Shown: positions 46,597-55,540, numbered from the stretch's first letter. The stretch is DNA of 64,000 nucleotides from Kitasatospora mediocidica KCTC 9733 (GCF_000744225.1 NZ_JQLN01000001.1:806001-870000), one strand, 5' to 3'. Numbers and translations: made by a program. The notes: generated from the sequence alone by a model not told the origin.

Positions 46597-47670
46597 ATGG
46601 ACCTCCCGATCATGCCGCCGGTCGAGCCGATGCTGGCCAAGGCCGTCGACGACATCCCCGCGGGCATGCAGTACGAGGCCAAGTGGGACGGTTTCCGCTC
46701 GATCGTCTTCCGCGACGCCGACGAGGTGGAGCTGACCAGCCGCACCGGCAAGTCGCTGACCCGGTACTTCCCCGAGCTGGTGGAGGCACTGCGGGCCGAG
46801 CTGCCGGAGCGCTGCGTGCTGGACGGCGAGATCGTCGTCGCGCACGACGGACGCCTGCACTTCGAGGAGCTCCAGGAGCGGATCCACCCGGCGGCCTCCC
46901 GGGTCCGCACGCTGGCCGAACGCACCCCCGCCTCGTTCATCGCCTTCGACCTGCTGGCGCTCGGGGACGTGCTGCTCGCCGAGCAGCCGTTGTCGGCCCG
47001 GCGCGAGGCGCTGGTGTCGGCCCTGGCGGCGGCCCGCCCGCCCGTGCACACCGCCCCCGCCACCGCCGACCGGGAGCTCGCCCGCAGCTGGTTCACCCGT
47101 TTCGAGGGCGCCGGGCTGGACGGGATCGTGGCAAAACCACTCGATCAGCCCTATCGGCCGGGCGTGCGGTCGATGTTCAAGATCAAGCACAGCCGGACCG
47201 CCGACTGCGTGCTGGCCGGCTACCGCGACCACAAGGACGGCGGCGGCGTCGGCTCGCTGCTGCTGGGCCTGCACGACGCGGCGGGCGTCCTGCAGCACGT
47301 CGGGGTCTGCGCCTCGTTCACGGCGGCCCGCCGCCGCGAGCTGGCCGAGGAACTGGCGCCGCTGCGGATGGCCGATCCGAGCGAACACCCTTGGGCGGCC
47401 TGGTCGAACGACGCCGCGCACGAGAGCGCCCGGCTGCCCGGCGCACCGAGCCGGTGGAGCGGTGGCAAGGACGCCGCGTGGGTGCCGCTGCGCCCCGAAC
47501 GGGTCTGCGAGGTCGGCTACGACCACATGGAGGGCACCCGGTTCCGGCACACCACCCGCTTCAAGCGCTGGCGGCCCGACCGGGCCCCGGAGAGCTGCGA
47601 CTACCACCAGCTGGAGGAGCCCGTCGGCTACGACCTGGCCGACCTGCTCGCCCCCGGCCCCCAGGCCTGA
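46597..47670 (+). CDS. ATP-dependent DNA ligase (NHEJ type)
   Basis: The 357-residue ligase has the adenylation motif YEAKWDGFR (nucleophilic Lys), LTSRTGKSLTRYFPEL, SFIAFDLLAL, LDGIVAKPLDQPYRPG and FKIKH, followed by an OB-fold domain. It is the LigC/LigD-ligase size without polymerase or nuclease domains. With the divergent PolDom gene it makes an NHEJ pair. Confidence 0.92.
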   Translation: MDLPIMPPVEPMLAKAVDDIPAGMQYEAKWDGFRSIVFRDADEVELTSRTGKSLTRYFPELVEALRAELPERCVLDGEIVVAHDGRLHFEELQERIHPAASRVRTLAERTPASFIAFDLLALGDVLLAEQPLSARREALVSALAAARPPVHTAPATADRELARSWFTRFEGAGLDGIVAKPLDQPYRPGVRSMFKIKHSRTADCVLAGYRDHKDGGGVGSLLLGLHDAAGVLQHVGVCASFTAARRRELAEELAPLRMADPSEHPWAAWSNDAAHESARLPGAPSRWSGGKDAAWVPLRPERVCEVGYDHMEGTRFRHTTRFKRWRPDRAPESCDYHQLEEPVGYDLADLLAPGPQA

Positions 47671-47729
47671 CGGCGCGAGATTTGGCACCATCGTTACAGG
47701 GGTTCGCAAGACCGGTGAGGTGAGCGCGG

Positions 47730-48293
47730 ATGTCCAACGACGCGATCGTGCTGCTCAAGGAGGACCGCAAGGAGATCCTCCGACTGTTCGGGGCCTACCG
47801 TGCCCACCTGGCGCAACGTGCCGACGGGACGGCCGACGACGCGGCCGGAGCCGAGCTCGCGGACCGGATCGTGCACACCCTCACCGTCCACACGTACCTG
47901 GAGGACGAGGTGCTGTACCCGCGGCTGCGGGTGCTGCTGGCCGACCCCGCGACGGCGGCGCCCGAAAAGACGGCGGCGCCCGAGAACGAGGTGCTGCGCA
48001 GCTACCGCCTGCACCGCACGGCCGACGAGCTCTGCGAGGAGCTCGCCGCGCGGCCCGACGGCGATTCGGCCGAGGCCCGGGCCGCGCACGACGCCCGGGT
48101 GCTGGAGCTGATCGACACGGTCACCCGGCACATCGAGGACGAGGAGCGCGACTGGTTCCCGCTGGTGCGGGCCGCCGTGAGCCGCAAGGTGCTCCAGGAG
48201 ATCGGCACCCAGCTGCTCGCGGTCCGGGAGACCGCTCCACGCCCGCCGTCGGGCCCTCCCGGTTTCCCGAGCGCCCCGGAGGGCACGGGGTAG
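47730..48293 (+). CDS. Hemerythrin/HHE-domain protein
   Basis: The 187-residue protein is a four-helix HHE cation-binding domain. Metal ligands are suggested by TVHTYLEDEVLYP and TRHIEDEERDWFP; a first ligand set in the KEDRKEILRLFGAYRAH helix is less clear. Family members bind a di-iron site and sense or handle O2, NO or iron. A GAGGTGAG site precedes the ATG. The Pro-rich tail is disordered. Confidence 0.85.
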   Translation: MSNDAIVLLKEDRKEILRLFGAYRAHLAQRADGTADDAAGAELADRIVHTLTVHTYLEDEVLYPRLRVLLADPATAAPEKTAAPENEVLRSYRLHRTADELCEELAARPDGDSAEARAAHDARVLELIDTVTRHIEDEERDWFPLVRAAVSRKVLQEIGTQLLAVRETAPRPPSGPPGFPSAPEGTG

Positions 48294-48346
48294 TGGGGGA
48301 CGAATCCGCCCAGACCGTCCCGGATCACCGCACCCAGGAGGCACCG

Positions 48347-48628
48347 ATGCGAATGTCCGACTTCCCGCCCGGCACCCAGCAGGGCATCGCCGCCGGCGAC
48401 CTCATGGGCGACCGCCTGCTGCACGAACTGGAGCAGCTGCACCGGACCAGGCACGAGACCTTCCTGTACGGCTCCGACGACGCGCTGCGGCGGCACACCG
48501 AGCGGACCTCCGAGCTGGAGGCGGAGTACGTCCGGCGCTTCCCGATCCGGATGGTGACCGCCGGCCGCACCCGGGCCGGAGCCCGCGCGCGCGAGGTCGC
48601 CGCGCGCTCCGAAGCCTCCCCCCACTGA
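48347..48628 (+). CDS. DUF6158-like small protein
   Basis: The 93-residue protein contains LHELEQLHRTRHETFLYG followed by HTERTSELEAEYVRRFP, the pattern of a small actinobacterial family annotated as DUF6158 and of unknown function. ATG 48347 has CAGGAGG upstream; the longer frame that covers it is not coding before this ATG. It sits between the hemerythrin and DinB-fold genes in one direction. Confidence 0.75.
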   Translation: MRMSDFPPGTQQGIAAGDLMGDRLLHELEQLHRTRHETFLYGSDDALRRHTERTSELEAEYVRRFPIRMVTAGRTRAGARAREVAARSEASPH

Positions 48629-48643
48629 CGGCGGGCCGGGGCG

Positions 48644-49285
48644 ATGGCGCACGACACGGCGAGCAGACGGCAGCGCGAGGTCCTGCGGCTGTACACCGAG
48701 GCGCTGGCCTCCTTCGGCCGCCGGGTGCACCTGGTGGCCGCCAACCAGTGGACGGCACCCACGCCGTGCAGCGCATGGTCGGTGTACGACCTGGTCCACC
48801 ACCTCACGGTCCGGCAACTGTGGGTACCCGAACTGCTGATGGGGGCTACCGCCGCCGAGGTGGGCGACCGCCTCGGCGGCGGGCCGCCGGACGGCGGGCG
48901 CGCCGAGCACCCGGCGGCGGCCTGGACGGCGGCGGCCGAGGCGGCGCGCGAGGCGTTCGCCGTGCCGGGCGCGTTCGACCTGACCGTCCATCCGCGGCAC
49001 GGCGACCGCTCGGCGCTGGACTACTGCACGGAACTGATCCTGGACGCCACCGTGCACACCTGGGACCTCGCCCGGGCCACCGGCGGTGACGCCCATCTCG
49101 CCCCCGAACTGGTCGAGTTCGCGCTGCACGAGGCGACCCGGCAGCTCAGCCGGCCGGGCGCGGCGGACCGCTACGCCCCCGCCGTCGAATCCCCCGCGAC
49201 CGCCGATCCGCAGACCCGGCTGCTGGCGCTGCTCGGGCGCCGGGTCGGGGCCTGCTCCGAGGTCGATCCCGAGTTCACCTGGTAG
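48644..49285 (+). CDS. Mycothiol-dependent maleylpyruvate isomerase-like (DinB fold)
   Basis: The 213-residue protein has the DinB-like four-helix fold of actinobacterial TIGR03086-type proteins, with the metal-site pattern LVHHLTVRQLW, and DATVHTWDLARATG near the middle. Family members bind a divalent metal and may use mycothiol. The specific reaction is unknown. The start follows the preceding stop by 15 bp. Confidence 0.82.
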   Translation: MAHDTASRRQREVLRLYTEALASFGRRVHLVAANQWTAPTPCSAWSVYDLVHHLTVRQLWVPELLMGATAAEVGDRLGGGPPDGGRAEHPAAAWTAAAEAAREAFAVPGAFDLTVHPRHGDRSALDYCTELILDATVHTWDLARATGGDAHLAPELVEFALHEATRQLSRPGAADRYAPAVESPATADPQTRLLALLGRRVGACSEVDPEFTW

Positions 49286-49298
49286 TCCCGACCTCACC

Positions 49299-49356
49299 GG
49301 ACGTCACTCCACACCACGGTGCCCGCTCCCGGCACCACCCGGTCGGAGTGACGTCC
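49299..49356. terminator. Nested inverted repeat after the DinB-fold gene
   Basis: GGACGTCACTCC (49299-49310) is matched perfectly by GGAGTGACGTCC (49345-49356). The 34-base loop itself holds a smaller GGTGCC/GGCACC stem. It starts 14 bp after the stop codon and probably terminates the three-gene run, but it lies in the promoter region of the next gene and could also be an operator. Confidence 0.6.
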
Positions 49357-49470
49357 GCTCAGTCGTGTACCGTCACACGATCTCAGGCAGTGTGCCCGGC
49401 TGCGGTTGAACCGCCGGGCCGACCCGCCTGACGAACAGCAGCGCATCACGTTTCCAGGGAGCAACGCTCA

Positions 49471-50412
49471 GTGCACCGACCTCTTCGCAGGACGCTTCCG
49501 GCGCTGGCAGTCGCCGGCATAGCCCTCGCCACCCCCCTCGTCTTCGCCGACTCCGCCCAGGCCAAGCCCTCGGGCCAGTGCTCGTCGGTCGGCGTGGAGT
49601 ACTCGACCGACGGCGGCCACTCGTGGTCGCAGGCCGGCCGAATCGGCCACCCGTACACCAAGTTCGTCGTCCGCCTCACGGACACCCCGTCCGAGGGGTG
49701 CTCGTACAAGGTCTCGCTGGCCTCGTACGCCACCCAGGGCCCGAGCTGGTCGACCTCCGGCACCCAGACCTTCCTGGGCTGGGACACCACCACGCTGGAC
49801 GACAAGCACGGGCAGGCGACGCTCGACGTGAGCAGCCACACCCCGCCGTGCTACGGCCAGATCGACCTCTACGGCACGGGCGTCAAGCACGACGGCATCA
49901 CCGGCCCGCTGCCCAAGTACCCGGACGCGGTCTTCCCGAAGGACCTGATCACCGCGTGGAACGGCGGCACCGCGTGCGCGCCGACCCCGCCGGTCACCCC
50001 GCCGACGGTTCCGCCGACCGTTCCGCCGACGGCCCCGCCCACGGTCCCGCCGACCGGCTCGACCACCACCACCCCGCCGCCGGTGACCACCACCACGGCT
50101 CCGCCGACCAAGACGCCCGCGTCGCCGTCGGCGTCCGCCTCCAGCTCGGCTCCGGCCAAGCCGACCGGCAGCCCCAGCGCTCCGGCCACCGCCCCGGCCA
50201 CCGTGCCGTCCGGTAGCCCGAGCACGCCGGCCACCACCGCCCAGCCGGTCGGCGCCCCGTCGATCGCGCCGGCCTCCACCACGCCGACGGGCCTGGCCTT
50301 CACGGGCACCAACGGCAGTGCGCTGGTCGAGGTCTCGGTCGGCGCCGCCGGCCTGCTCGTCGTCGGTGCCGGCGCCGTGGTCTTCGCCCGTCGTCGGGCC
50401 GCCAACCGCTGA
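49471..50412 (+). CDS. Sortase-anchored surface protein (LAxTG)
   Basis: The 313-residue protein has a signal peptide (LPALAVAGIALATPLVFA, cleavage near SAQA-K), a Cys-containing globular domain (about 35-170), and a long Pro/Thr/Ser stalk with PPTVPPTVPPTAPPT-like repeats. It ends with the sorting signal LAFTG, a membrane helix (AAGLLVVGAGAVVFA) and RRRAANR. LAxTG is the class E sortase motif of streptomycetes. GTG 49471 has GGGAG upstream. No sortase gene is in the window. The globular domain is unknown. Confidence 0.85.
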   Translation: MHRPLRRTLPALAVAGIALATPLVFADSAQAKPSGQCSSVGVEYSTDGGHSWSQAGRIGHPYTKFVVRLTDTPSEGCSYKVSLASYATQGPSWSTSGTQTFLGWDTTTLDDKHGQATLDVSSHTPPCYGQIDLYGTGVKHDGITGPLPKYPDAVFPKDLITAWNGGTACAPTPPVTPPTVPPTVPPTAPPTVPPTGSTTTTPPPVTTTTAPPTKTPASPSASASSSAPAKPTGSPSAPATAPATVPSGSPSTPATTAQPVGAPSIAPASTTPTGLAFTGTNGSALVEVSVGAAGLLVVGAGAVVFARRRAANR

Positions 50413-50426
50413 TCCCGCACCACCCA

Positions 50427-50469
50427 GCGGCCCGTGGCCACCGGATCTCCTCCGGTGGCCACGGGCCGC
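50427..50469. terminator. Strong bidirectional terminator
   Basis: A perfect 19-bp stem (50427-50445 with 50451-50469, beginning GCGGCCCGTGG) closes a five-base loop, TCTCC. It sits between the convergent surface-protein and WYL-regulator genes. Confidence 0.9.
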
Positions 50470-50481
50470 TTCGTATGCCGA

Positions 50482-51471
50482 CTACGCTTGCCCGGCCGCG
50501 CGGGTGGCCCGGGCGCCCAGCTCGCGCAGGTGCCCGGCCAGCTCCGGCGGCTCCTCCACCCGGAACTCGCAGCCGAGCATCAGCAGCCTGGCCGCCAGCC
50601 ACTCCAGCGTGTCGGCCTCGGTGCGCAGCCGGCAGTGCCGCTCGCCGAGCCGCTCCAGCCGCAGCCCGGCCCCGGCCCCACCGAGCCGGCGCTCCGCCTC
50701 GGCCAGCGACAGCTCCAGGACGGCCGTCGCCTGGTAGGTCCGCGCCCGGTGCTGGAGCTTGCGGCTGACGTAGGCCGCGGGGTCAGCGCCGTCCGGCAGC
50801 GTGCGCGGTTCGGTCCGCGCCCCGGTGGGCACCGGGTCGCTCAGCCGGTCCACCCGGAAGATCCGCCAGTCGTCGCGGTCGTTGTCGAAGGCGACCAGGT
50901 ACCAACGGCGTCCGGTGGCGACCAGCCGGTGCGGCTCGACCAGCCGCCGGCTCACCGTGCCGTCGCCGGTCCGGTAGCCGAACCGCACCCGCTCGCGCCC
51001 GGTCACCGCCGCGGCCAGCACCGTCAGGTCGGCCGGGTCGACCCGCGGACCGCCGCCGGCCAGCGGGACGGTCGCCGCGTTCAGCGCGCCCACCCGCCGG
51101 CGCAGGCGCGAGGGCAGCACCTGCTCCAGCTTGGCCAGCGCGCGCACCGAGGCCTCCTCGATGCCGCTCACCGCGGCCCCCGCAGCCGTCCGCAGGCCGA
51201 CCGCGATGGCCACCGCCTCCTCGTCGTCCAGCAGCAGCGGCGGCATCGCCGCGCCGGCGGCGAGCCGGTAGCCGCCCACCGCGCCCAGCGTCGCCTGGAC
51301 GGGATACCCCAGGTCGCGCAGCCGCTCGATATCGCGCCGGATGGTGCGCGGGCTCACCCGCAGCCGTTCGGCCAGCTCGCTGCCCGGCCACTCGCGCGGG
51401 GTCTGGAGCAGGGACAGCAGGTTCAGCAGCCGGGCCGGAGTGTCGCTCACGGGATCCAGCATCGCAGCCAT
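50482..51471 (-). CDS. WYL-domain transcriptional regulator (HTH/YafY type)
   Basis: The 329-residue protein has an N-terminal winged helix (about 10-60, ELAERLRVSPRTIRRDIERL), a WYL domain (about 135-215, RRLVEPHRLVATGRRWYLVA) and a C-terminal WCX-like domain. WYL regulators respond to small ligands or nucleic acids. It diverges from an MFS pump gene. The ATG at 51471 abuts a palindrome, so translation from it would be nearly leaderless; a GTG at 51450 is the alternative. It probably controls itself and the pump. Confidence 0.88.
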   Translation of the reverse strand: MAAMLDPVSDTPARLLNLLSLLQTPREWPGSELAERLRVSPRTIRRDIERLRDLGYPVQATLGAVGGYRLAAGAAMPPLLLDDEEAVAIAVGLRTAAGAAVSGIEEASVRALAKLEQVLPSRLRRRVGALNAATVPLAGGGPRVDPADLTVLAAAVTGRERVRFGYRTGDGTVSRRLVEPHRLVATGRRWYLVAFDNDRDDWRIFRVDRLSDPVPTGARTEPRTLPDGADPAAYVSRKLQHRARTYQATAVLELSLAEAERRLGGAGAGLRLERLGERHCRLRTEADTLEWLAARLLMLGCEFRVEEPPELAGHLRELGARATRAAGQA

Positions 51472-51474
51472 CTG

Positions 51475-51489
51475 GGACAGGACCTGTCC
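51475..51489. promoter_or_regulatory. Operator palindrome in the WYL/MFS divergent promoter
   Basis: GGACAGGACCTGTCC is a perfect 7-1-7 palindrome, 3 bp before the regulator start and 83 bp before the pump start. Placement suggests the WYL protein's own operator. Confidence 0.7.
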
Positions 51490-51572
51490 TAGATGCGGTC
51501 TAACGTCAGGGCCGAAGCGGAGCAGCCCGTCCGGGTGCCCGCACCGGCACCCGTCCCCGAAAGGCCGTACCC

Positions 51573-53099
51573 ATGAGCGCCACCGTCCCGATAGCCGCCG
51601 CCGACCCGGTGTCAGCGGCCGGCGACCGCCGCCGCTGGATCGCCCTCGCCGTGGTGATGACCGCGTCCTTCATGGACCTCGTCGACGTCACCATCGTGAA
51701 CATCGCCGTCCCCAGCATCCAGCACCACCTCGGAGCCTCGTTCAGCGCGATCCAGTGGGTCACCGGCGGCTACGCGCTGGCCTTCGCGATCGGCCTGATC
51801 ACCGGCGGGCGGCTCGGGGACATCTACGGACGCAAGCGGATCTTCCTGATCGGCATCGCCGGCTTCACCCTCGCCTCGGCGCTCTGCGGTCTGGCCGGCG
51901 ACCCGGGCGTTCTGGTCGCCACCCGGATCCTGCAGGGCGCCACCGCCGCGCTGATGGTGCCGCAGGTCCTGGCGATCATCCACGTGACCTTCCCGGCCCA
52001 CGAGCGGGGCAAGGTGTTCGGACTGTTCGGCGCGATGATCGGCCTGGGCGCGGTCTCCGGCCCGCTGCTGGGCGCCCTGCTGACGGAGTGGAACCTGTTC
52101 GGCCTGGAGTGGCGGCCGATCTTCCTGATCAACCTCCCGGTCGGCATCGCCGGCCTGCTGCTCGGCCACCGCTACGTCACCGAGTCCCGGGCCCCGCAGT
52201 CGCTGCGGCTGGACCTGGTCGGCATGGCGCTGGCCGGCCTCGGGCTGCTGATGCTGCTCTACCCGCTGACCCAGGGCCGGGAGTCCGGCTGGCCGCTGTG
52301 GGGCTTCGTCTCGATGGGCTGCTCGCCGCTGGTGCTGGCGCTCTTCGTCCGGTGGGAGCGGATCAAGACCCGCCGGGACGGCTCGCCGCTGGTCGAACTC
52401 TCGCTCTTCGAGGTGCGCAGCTTCGCGGCCGGGGTGGGCGTGCAGCTGACTTTCGGGGTGGTCTGCGGCATCTTCTTCCTGGTCTGGACCCTCTACATGC
52501 AGCTCGGCCTGGGCTGGAGCCCGCTGCGGGCCGGGACGACCGGCATCCCGTTCTCGATCGCGGTCTCCACCGCCGCGGGGCTCTCGGTCGGCAAGCTGGT
52601 ACCGCGGTTCGGCCGCAAGGTCCTCCAGGCGGGCGCGCTGGTGATGGCGGCCGGCGCGCTGATCTACCTCGCCGAGGCGAACCACTACGGCGCCGGCATC
52701 CAGCCGTGGCAGATGGCACTCCCGCTGGTGGTGATGGGCGCCAGCATGGGCCTGATCGTCGCACCGCTGACCGACTCGGTGCTCTCCGACGTGCCACGCG
52801 AGCACTCCGGCTCGGCCTCCGGGCTGATCAACACGACCCAGCAGCTGGGCAACGCGCTGGGCCTGGGCCTGGTCTCGGTGGCCTTCTTCACCGTGGTCGA
52901 CAGCGCCGACCTGGCGCACTCCCCGGTCTCCGCGGTCTTCACCGACGCGTTCACCCACGCGATGTGGTGGGTGGTCGGCGGCCTGCTGGCGATGTCCGCG
53001 CTGATGCTGGCCCTGCCCCGCAAGGCCCGTCCGCACAGCGACGACCAGCCGCAGCAGGCTCAGCAGGCGCCGGCCGACCGGCCGCTGCCGGTGAGCTGA
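51573..53099 (+). CDS. MFS drug efflux pump (DHA2/EmrB-QacA type)
   Basis: The 508-residue protein has about fourteen helices. Motif C-like VTIVNIAVPSIQHHLG is in helix 1, GGRLGDIYGRKRIFLIG in loop 2-3, and LIVAPLTDSVLSDVP later. It belongs to the proton-driven DHA2 efflux group. It is divergent from the WYL regulator, an arrangement that usually means inducible efflux. Its end is followed by a bidirectional hairpin. Confidence 0.92.
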   Translation: MSATVPIAAADPVSAAGDRRRWIALAVVMTASFMDLVDVTIVNIAVPSIQHHLGASFSAIQWVTGGYALAFAIGLITGGRLGDIYGRKRIFLIGIAGFTLASALCGLAGDPGVLVATRILQGATAALMVPQVLAIIHVTFPAHERGKVFGLFGAMIGLGAVSGPLLGALLTEWNLFGLEWRPIFLINLPVGIAGLLLGHRYVTESRAPQSLRLDLVGMALAGLGLLMLLYPLTQGRESGWPLWGFVSMGCSPLVLALFVRWERIKTRRDGSPLVELSLFEVRSFAAGVGVQLTFGVVCGIFFLVWTLYMQLGLGWSPLRAGTTGIPFSIAVSTAAGLSVGKLVPRFGRKVLQAGALVMAAGALIYLAEANHYGAGIQPWQMALPLVVMGASMGLIVAPLTDSVLSDVPREHSGSASGLINTTQQLGNALGLGLVSVAFFTVVDSADLAHSPVSAVFTDAFTHAMWWVVGGLLAMSALMLALPRKARPHSDDQPQQAQQAPADRPLPVS

Positions 53100-53102
53100 G
53101 CG

Positions 53103-53142
53103 GTGCCGGGCCCGGGCCGGGGGAGCAGCCCGGGCCCGGCAC
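53103..53142. terminator. Bidirectional terminator
   Basis: GTGCCGGGCCCGGG (53103-53116) pairs perfectly with CCCGGGCCCGGCAC (53129-53142) across a 12-base loop. It lies between the convergent pump and Usp genes. Confidence 0.85.
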
Positions 53143-53144
53143 GC

Positions 53145-53657
53145 TCAGGCGCGGCTGCGGATCCCGGGCACCCGCTCGCCGAACGCGCGCAGCGGGAGCG
53201 CACCGGGCCGCAAGGTCTCCAGCAGCTCGGAGGGCGGGACGACCAGCACCTCGCAGCCGGCGTGCGCACGGCAGTAGCGGGCCACCTGGCCGAAGTGCCG
53301 GTGCAGCCGACCGGGCCGGCCGCTGCCGACCACCAGCAGGTCCGTGGGTCGGTCGGCGGCCGCCACCAGCGCCTGTGCGGCCTGGGCCCTGACCACCTCG
53401 GGGTGGATCAGGACGCCCGCCGGGTAGCCGCCGAAGGCCTGCTCGAAGACCCGGTCCAGCCGTCGGCGCGCCTGGTACTCCGGCTCGTCGAACGGCCGCA
53501 GCACCTCGTCCGCCCGCTGCCAGGCGGCCACCGGCACCAGTACCGCGTCGCGCCGGGCGGCCTCGCCGACCGCGCGGTACAGGGCCGCCAGACTGCTCGC
53601 CGAGCCGCTGACGCCGACCACGACCCGCCTGCCCCGAACGGTGTCGCTTCCCGTCAT
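53145..53657 (-). CDS. Universal stress protein
   Basis: The 170-residue protein has the Usp alpha/beta fold: RRVVVGVSGSASSLAALYRA at the start, ADRPTDLLVVGSG with the nucleotide-binding G-x2-G region, and a C-terminal CEVLVVP strand. ATG 53657 has AGGAAG upstream; a GTG one codon earlier is possible. Many streptomycete Usps bind ATP and act in stress responses. It is a single gene, co-directional with the following phosphatase. Confidence 0.85.
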   Translation of the reverse strand: MTGSDTVRGRRVVVGVSGSASSLAALYRAVGEAARRDAVLVPVAAWQRADEVLRPFDEPEYQARRRLDRVFEQAFGGYPAGVLIHPEVVRAQAAQALVAAADRPTDLLVVGSGRPGRLHRHFGQVARYCRAHAGCEVLVVPPSELLETLRPGALPLRAFGERVPGIRSRA

Positions 53658-53792
53658 CACGATCGCTTCCTCTCCACGCCCGCCGGTCCCCGGGTCCACC
53701 TCCATTGGAGCCCCGCACCGGCCGCACCGCGCTGCCTCTTGACGCCCGCCCTACGCCCCGCCCGCCGTCCCTGACGACCTCTTGACGTCACC

Positions 53793-55445
53793 TCAGTCGT
53801 CGTCCCCGCCGTCCCGGTGCAGCAGCAGCATCGCCGCGTCGTCCTCGGCCTCCAGCCGCTCGCTCAGCGTGTCGCGGACGTGGTCGGCGAGCGCGGACAG
53901 CCGGACGGGACCGGCCGCGAAGACCTCGGCGAGCCGGTCAAGACCCTGGTCGAGGTCCTCGCCGGGCCGCTCCACCAGGCCGTCGCTGTAGAGCAGCAGG
54001 GTGTCGCCCGGTGCGAGGTGGAAGGAGGTCCGGGGGTAGGACGGCGGCCCCCACTCGGCCGGCAGCCCCAGCGGCGGGCCGCCGGCCACCTCGATCCGCT
54101 CCACCGTGCCGTCGGCGTGCCGCACCAGCGGCGGCAGGTGTCCGGCGTTCGCGGCCCGCACCGCGCCGGTCGCCAGCGACACCTGGGCGTACAGGCAGGT
54201 GGCGAACCGGTCGGCGTGCAGCTCGGCGAGGAACGCCGAGGCGCGCACCAGGACGCTCTCGGTGCTGTGCCCCTCGGCGGCGTATGCCGTCATCGCGATC
54301 CGCAGCTGGCCCATCACGGCGGCCGCCTCGGTGTCGTGGCCCTGCACGTCCCCGATCGCCACGCCCACGCCGCCGCCCGCCAGCGGCACCGCGTCGTACC
54401 AGTCCCCGCCGATCCAGGTCCCCACCCGGGCCGTCCGATAGCGCACCGCCAGCCGGCCGCCGACCAGCGACGGCAGTCGGCGCGGCAGCATCGCGCTCTG
54501 CAGGCCCGCCGCGATCTCCCGCGACTGGTCCACCAGCATCGCCCGCTGCAACGACTGGGCGATGCTGGTGGAGAGCGCGATCAGCAGGGTGCGGTCCTCG
54601 CTGCTGAAGCTCCGCTTGCCGTCGTAGACCAGCGCGATCGCCCCGACCGGGCGGCCCTGCGCGATCAGCGGCAGGAAGGCCGCCGCCGTGCCGCGGCTGT
54701 CGCCCAGGTACGGCGCCAGGATCGGGTAGCGGCGCAGGAAGGCCGAACGGGAGACGAAGAAGGCGGGCTCGCCGGAGCGGACCACGTCGTTGAGCGGCCA
54801 GGGCTCGGACAGCCGGGCCCGCTGCACCGCGCGGATCCGCACGTTGACCTCCCCCACCGCGCCGACCAGCCGCAGCCGTCCCTGGTCCATCACCCCCAGG
54901 GTGATCCCCTGGGTGCCCAGCCGGCGCATGCTCTGATCGCCGGTCAGGACGCCCACCACGTCGTCGACGGTGAGCGCGTCGCCCAGCGCCTGCGCCACCT
55001 CGCGCAGCGCGTCCTCCTGCTGGCGCCGGTCGTCCTCGGCCATCAACCGCAGCGCGGAGTGCGCCAGTTCCCGGGTGGCGTCGCGCACCACGCCGACCAC
55101 CCGGATCCCCGGGCTGCCGGGGTCGCGGACCACCTGGCCCTGGGTGTGGGTCCAGCGCAGGACGCCGTCCCGCCGCCGGATCCGGAAGTAGCTGCTGTAG
55201 GCGTCGCTGCGGCCGGCGACGATGTCCTCCAGGAGCGAGGTCAGCCGGGTCGCCTCCTCGGGCGGAACCCGCTGGCCGAGGTCGTCCGCCGTCCCGTCGT
55301 ACTCCTCCGGGAGCAGGTCGAAGACGTGCAGGCCGACGGCGTCCAGCGTGAAGCGGCCGGTGGCCGGGACCCACTCGAAGCAGCCGATCCCGGTCATCGC
55401 CATCGCCTCGGCCGCGTCGACGTGCGCGGCGGACTCCTCGCTCAC
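53793..55445 (-). CDS. PAS-GAF-PP2C (SpoIIE-like) serine phosphatase 2
   Basis: The 550-residue protein has a PAS domain (about 15-130, GIGCFEWVPATGRFTLD and RWTHTQGQVV), a GAF domain (about 150-300) and a PP2C domain (about 325-545). The metal motifs are GGDWYD, GDVQGHDTEAA, AGHLPP and AEDDAAMLL. The GTG at 55445 is chosen because GGAGG lies upstream and the protein then starts SEESAAHVDAAEAM; a longer frame adds Arg/Gly-rich residues. It likely regulates an anti-sigma pathway. It diverges from an MFS gene. Confidence 0.9.
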   Translation of the reverse strand: MSEESAAHVDAAEAMAMTGIGCFEWVPATGRFTLDAVGLHVFDLLPEEYDGTADDLGQRVPPEEATRLTSLLEDIVAGRSDAYSSYFRIRRRDGVLRWTHTQGQVVRDPGSPGIRVVGVVRDATRELAHSALRLMAEDDRRQQEDALREVAQALGDALTVDDVVGVLTGDQSMRRLGTQGITLGVMDQGRLRLVGAVGEVNVRIRAVQRARLSEPWPLNDVVRSGEPAFFVSRSAFLRRYPILAPYLGDSRGTAAAFLPLIAQGRPVGAIALVYDGKRSFSSEDRTLLIALSTSIAQSLQRAMLVDQSREIAAGLQSAMLPRRLPSLVGGRLAVRYRTARVGTWIGGDWYDAVPLAGGGVGVAIGDVQGHDTEAAAVMGQLRIAMTAYAAEGHSTESVLVRASAFLAELHADRFATCLYAQVSLATGAVRAANAGHLPPLVRHADGTVERIEVAGGPPLGLPAEWGPPSYPRTSFHLAPGDTLLLYSDGLVERPGEDLDQGLDRLAEVFAAGPVRLSALADHVRDTLSERLEAEDDAAMLLLHRDGGDDD

Positions 55446-55540
55446 GAGCGCTCCGCCTCCAGCCCCGGGAAGCACAGAACGGACATCACACCCAGAACGT
55501 ACCCCGCCCCCGCCCGCCGCGCCGTCCATCGCCGGCGGCG

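Noticed and set aside
49980-50290. CRISPR-like short repeats
   Set aside because: The repeated CCGCCGACGGT-type units code for a Pro/Thr stalk in a surface protein; there are no spacers and no cas genes.
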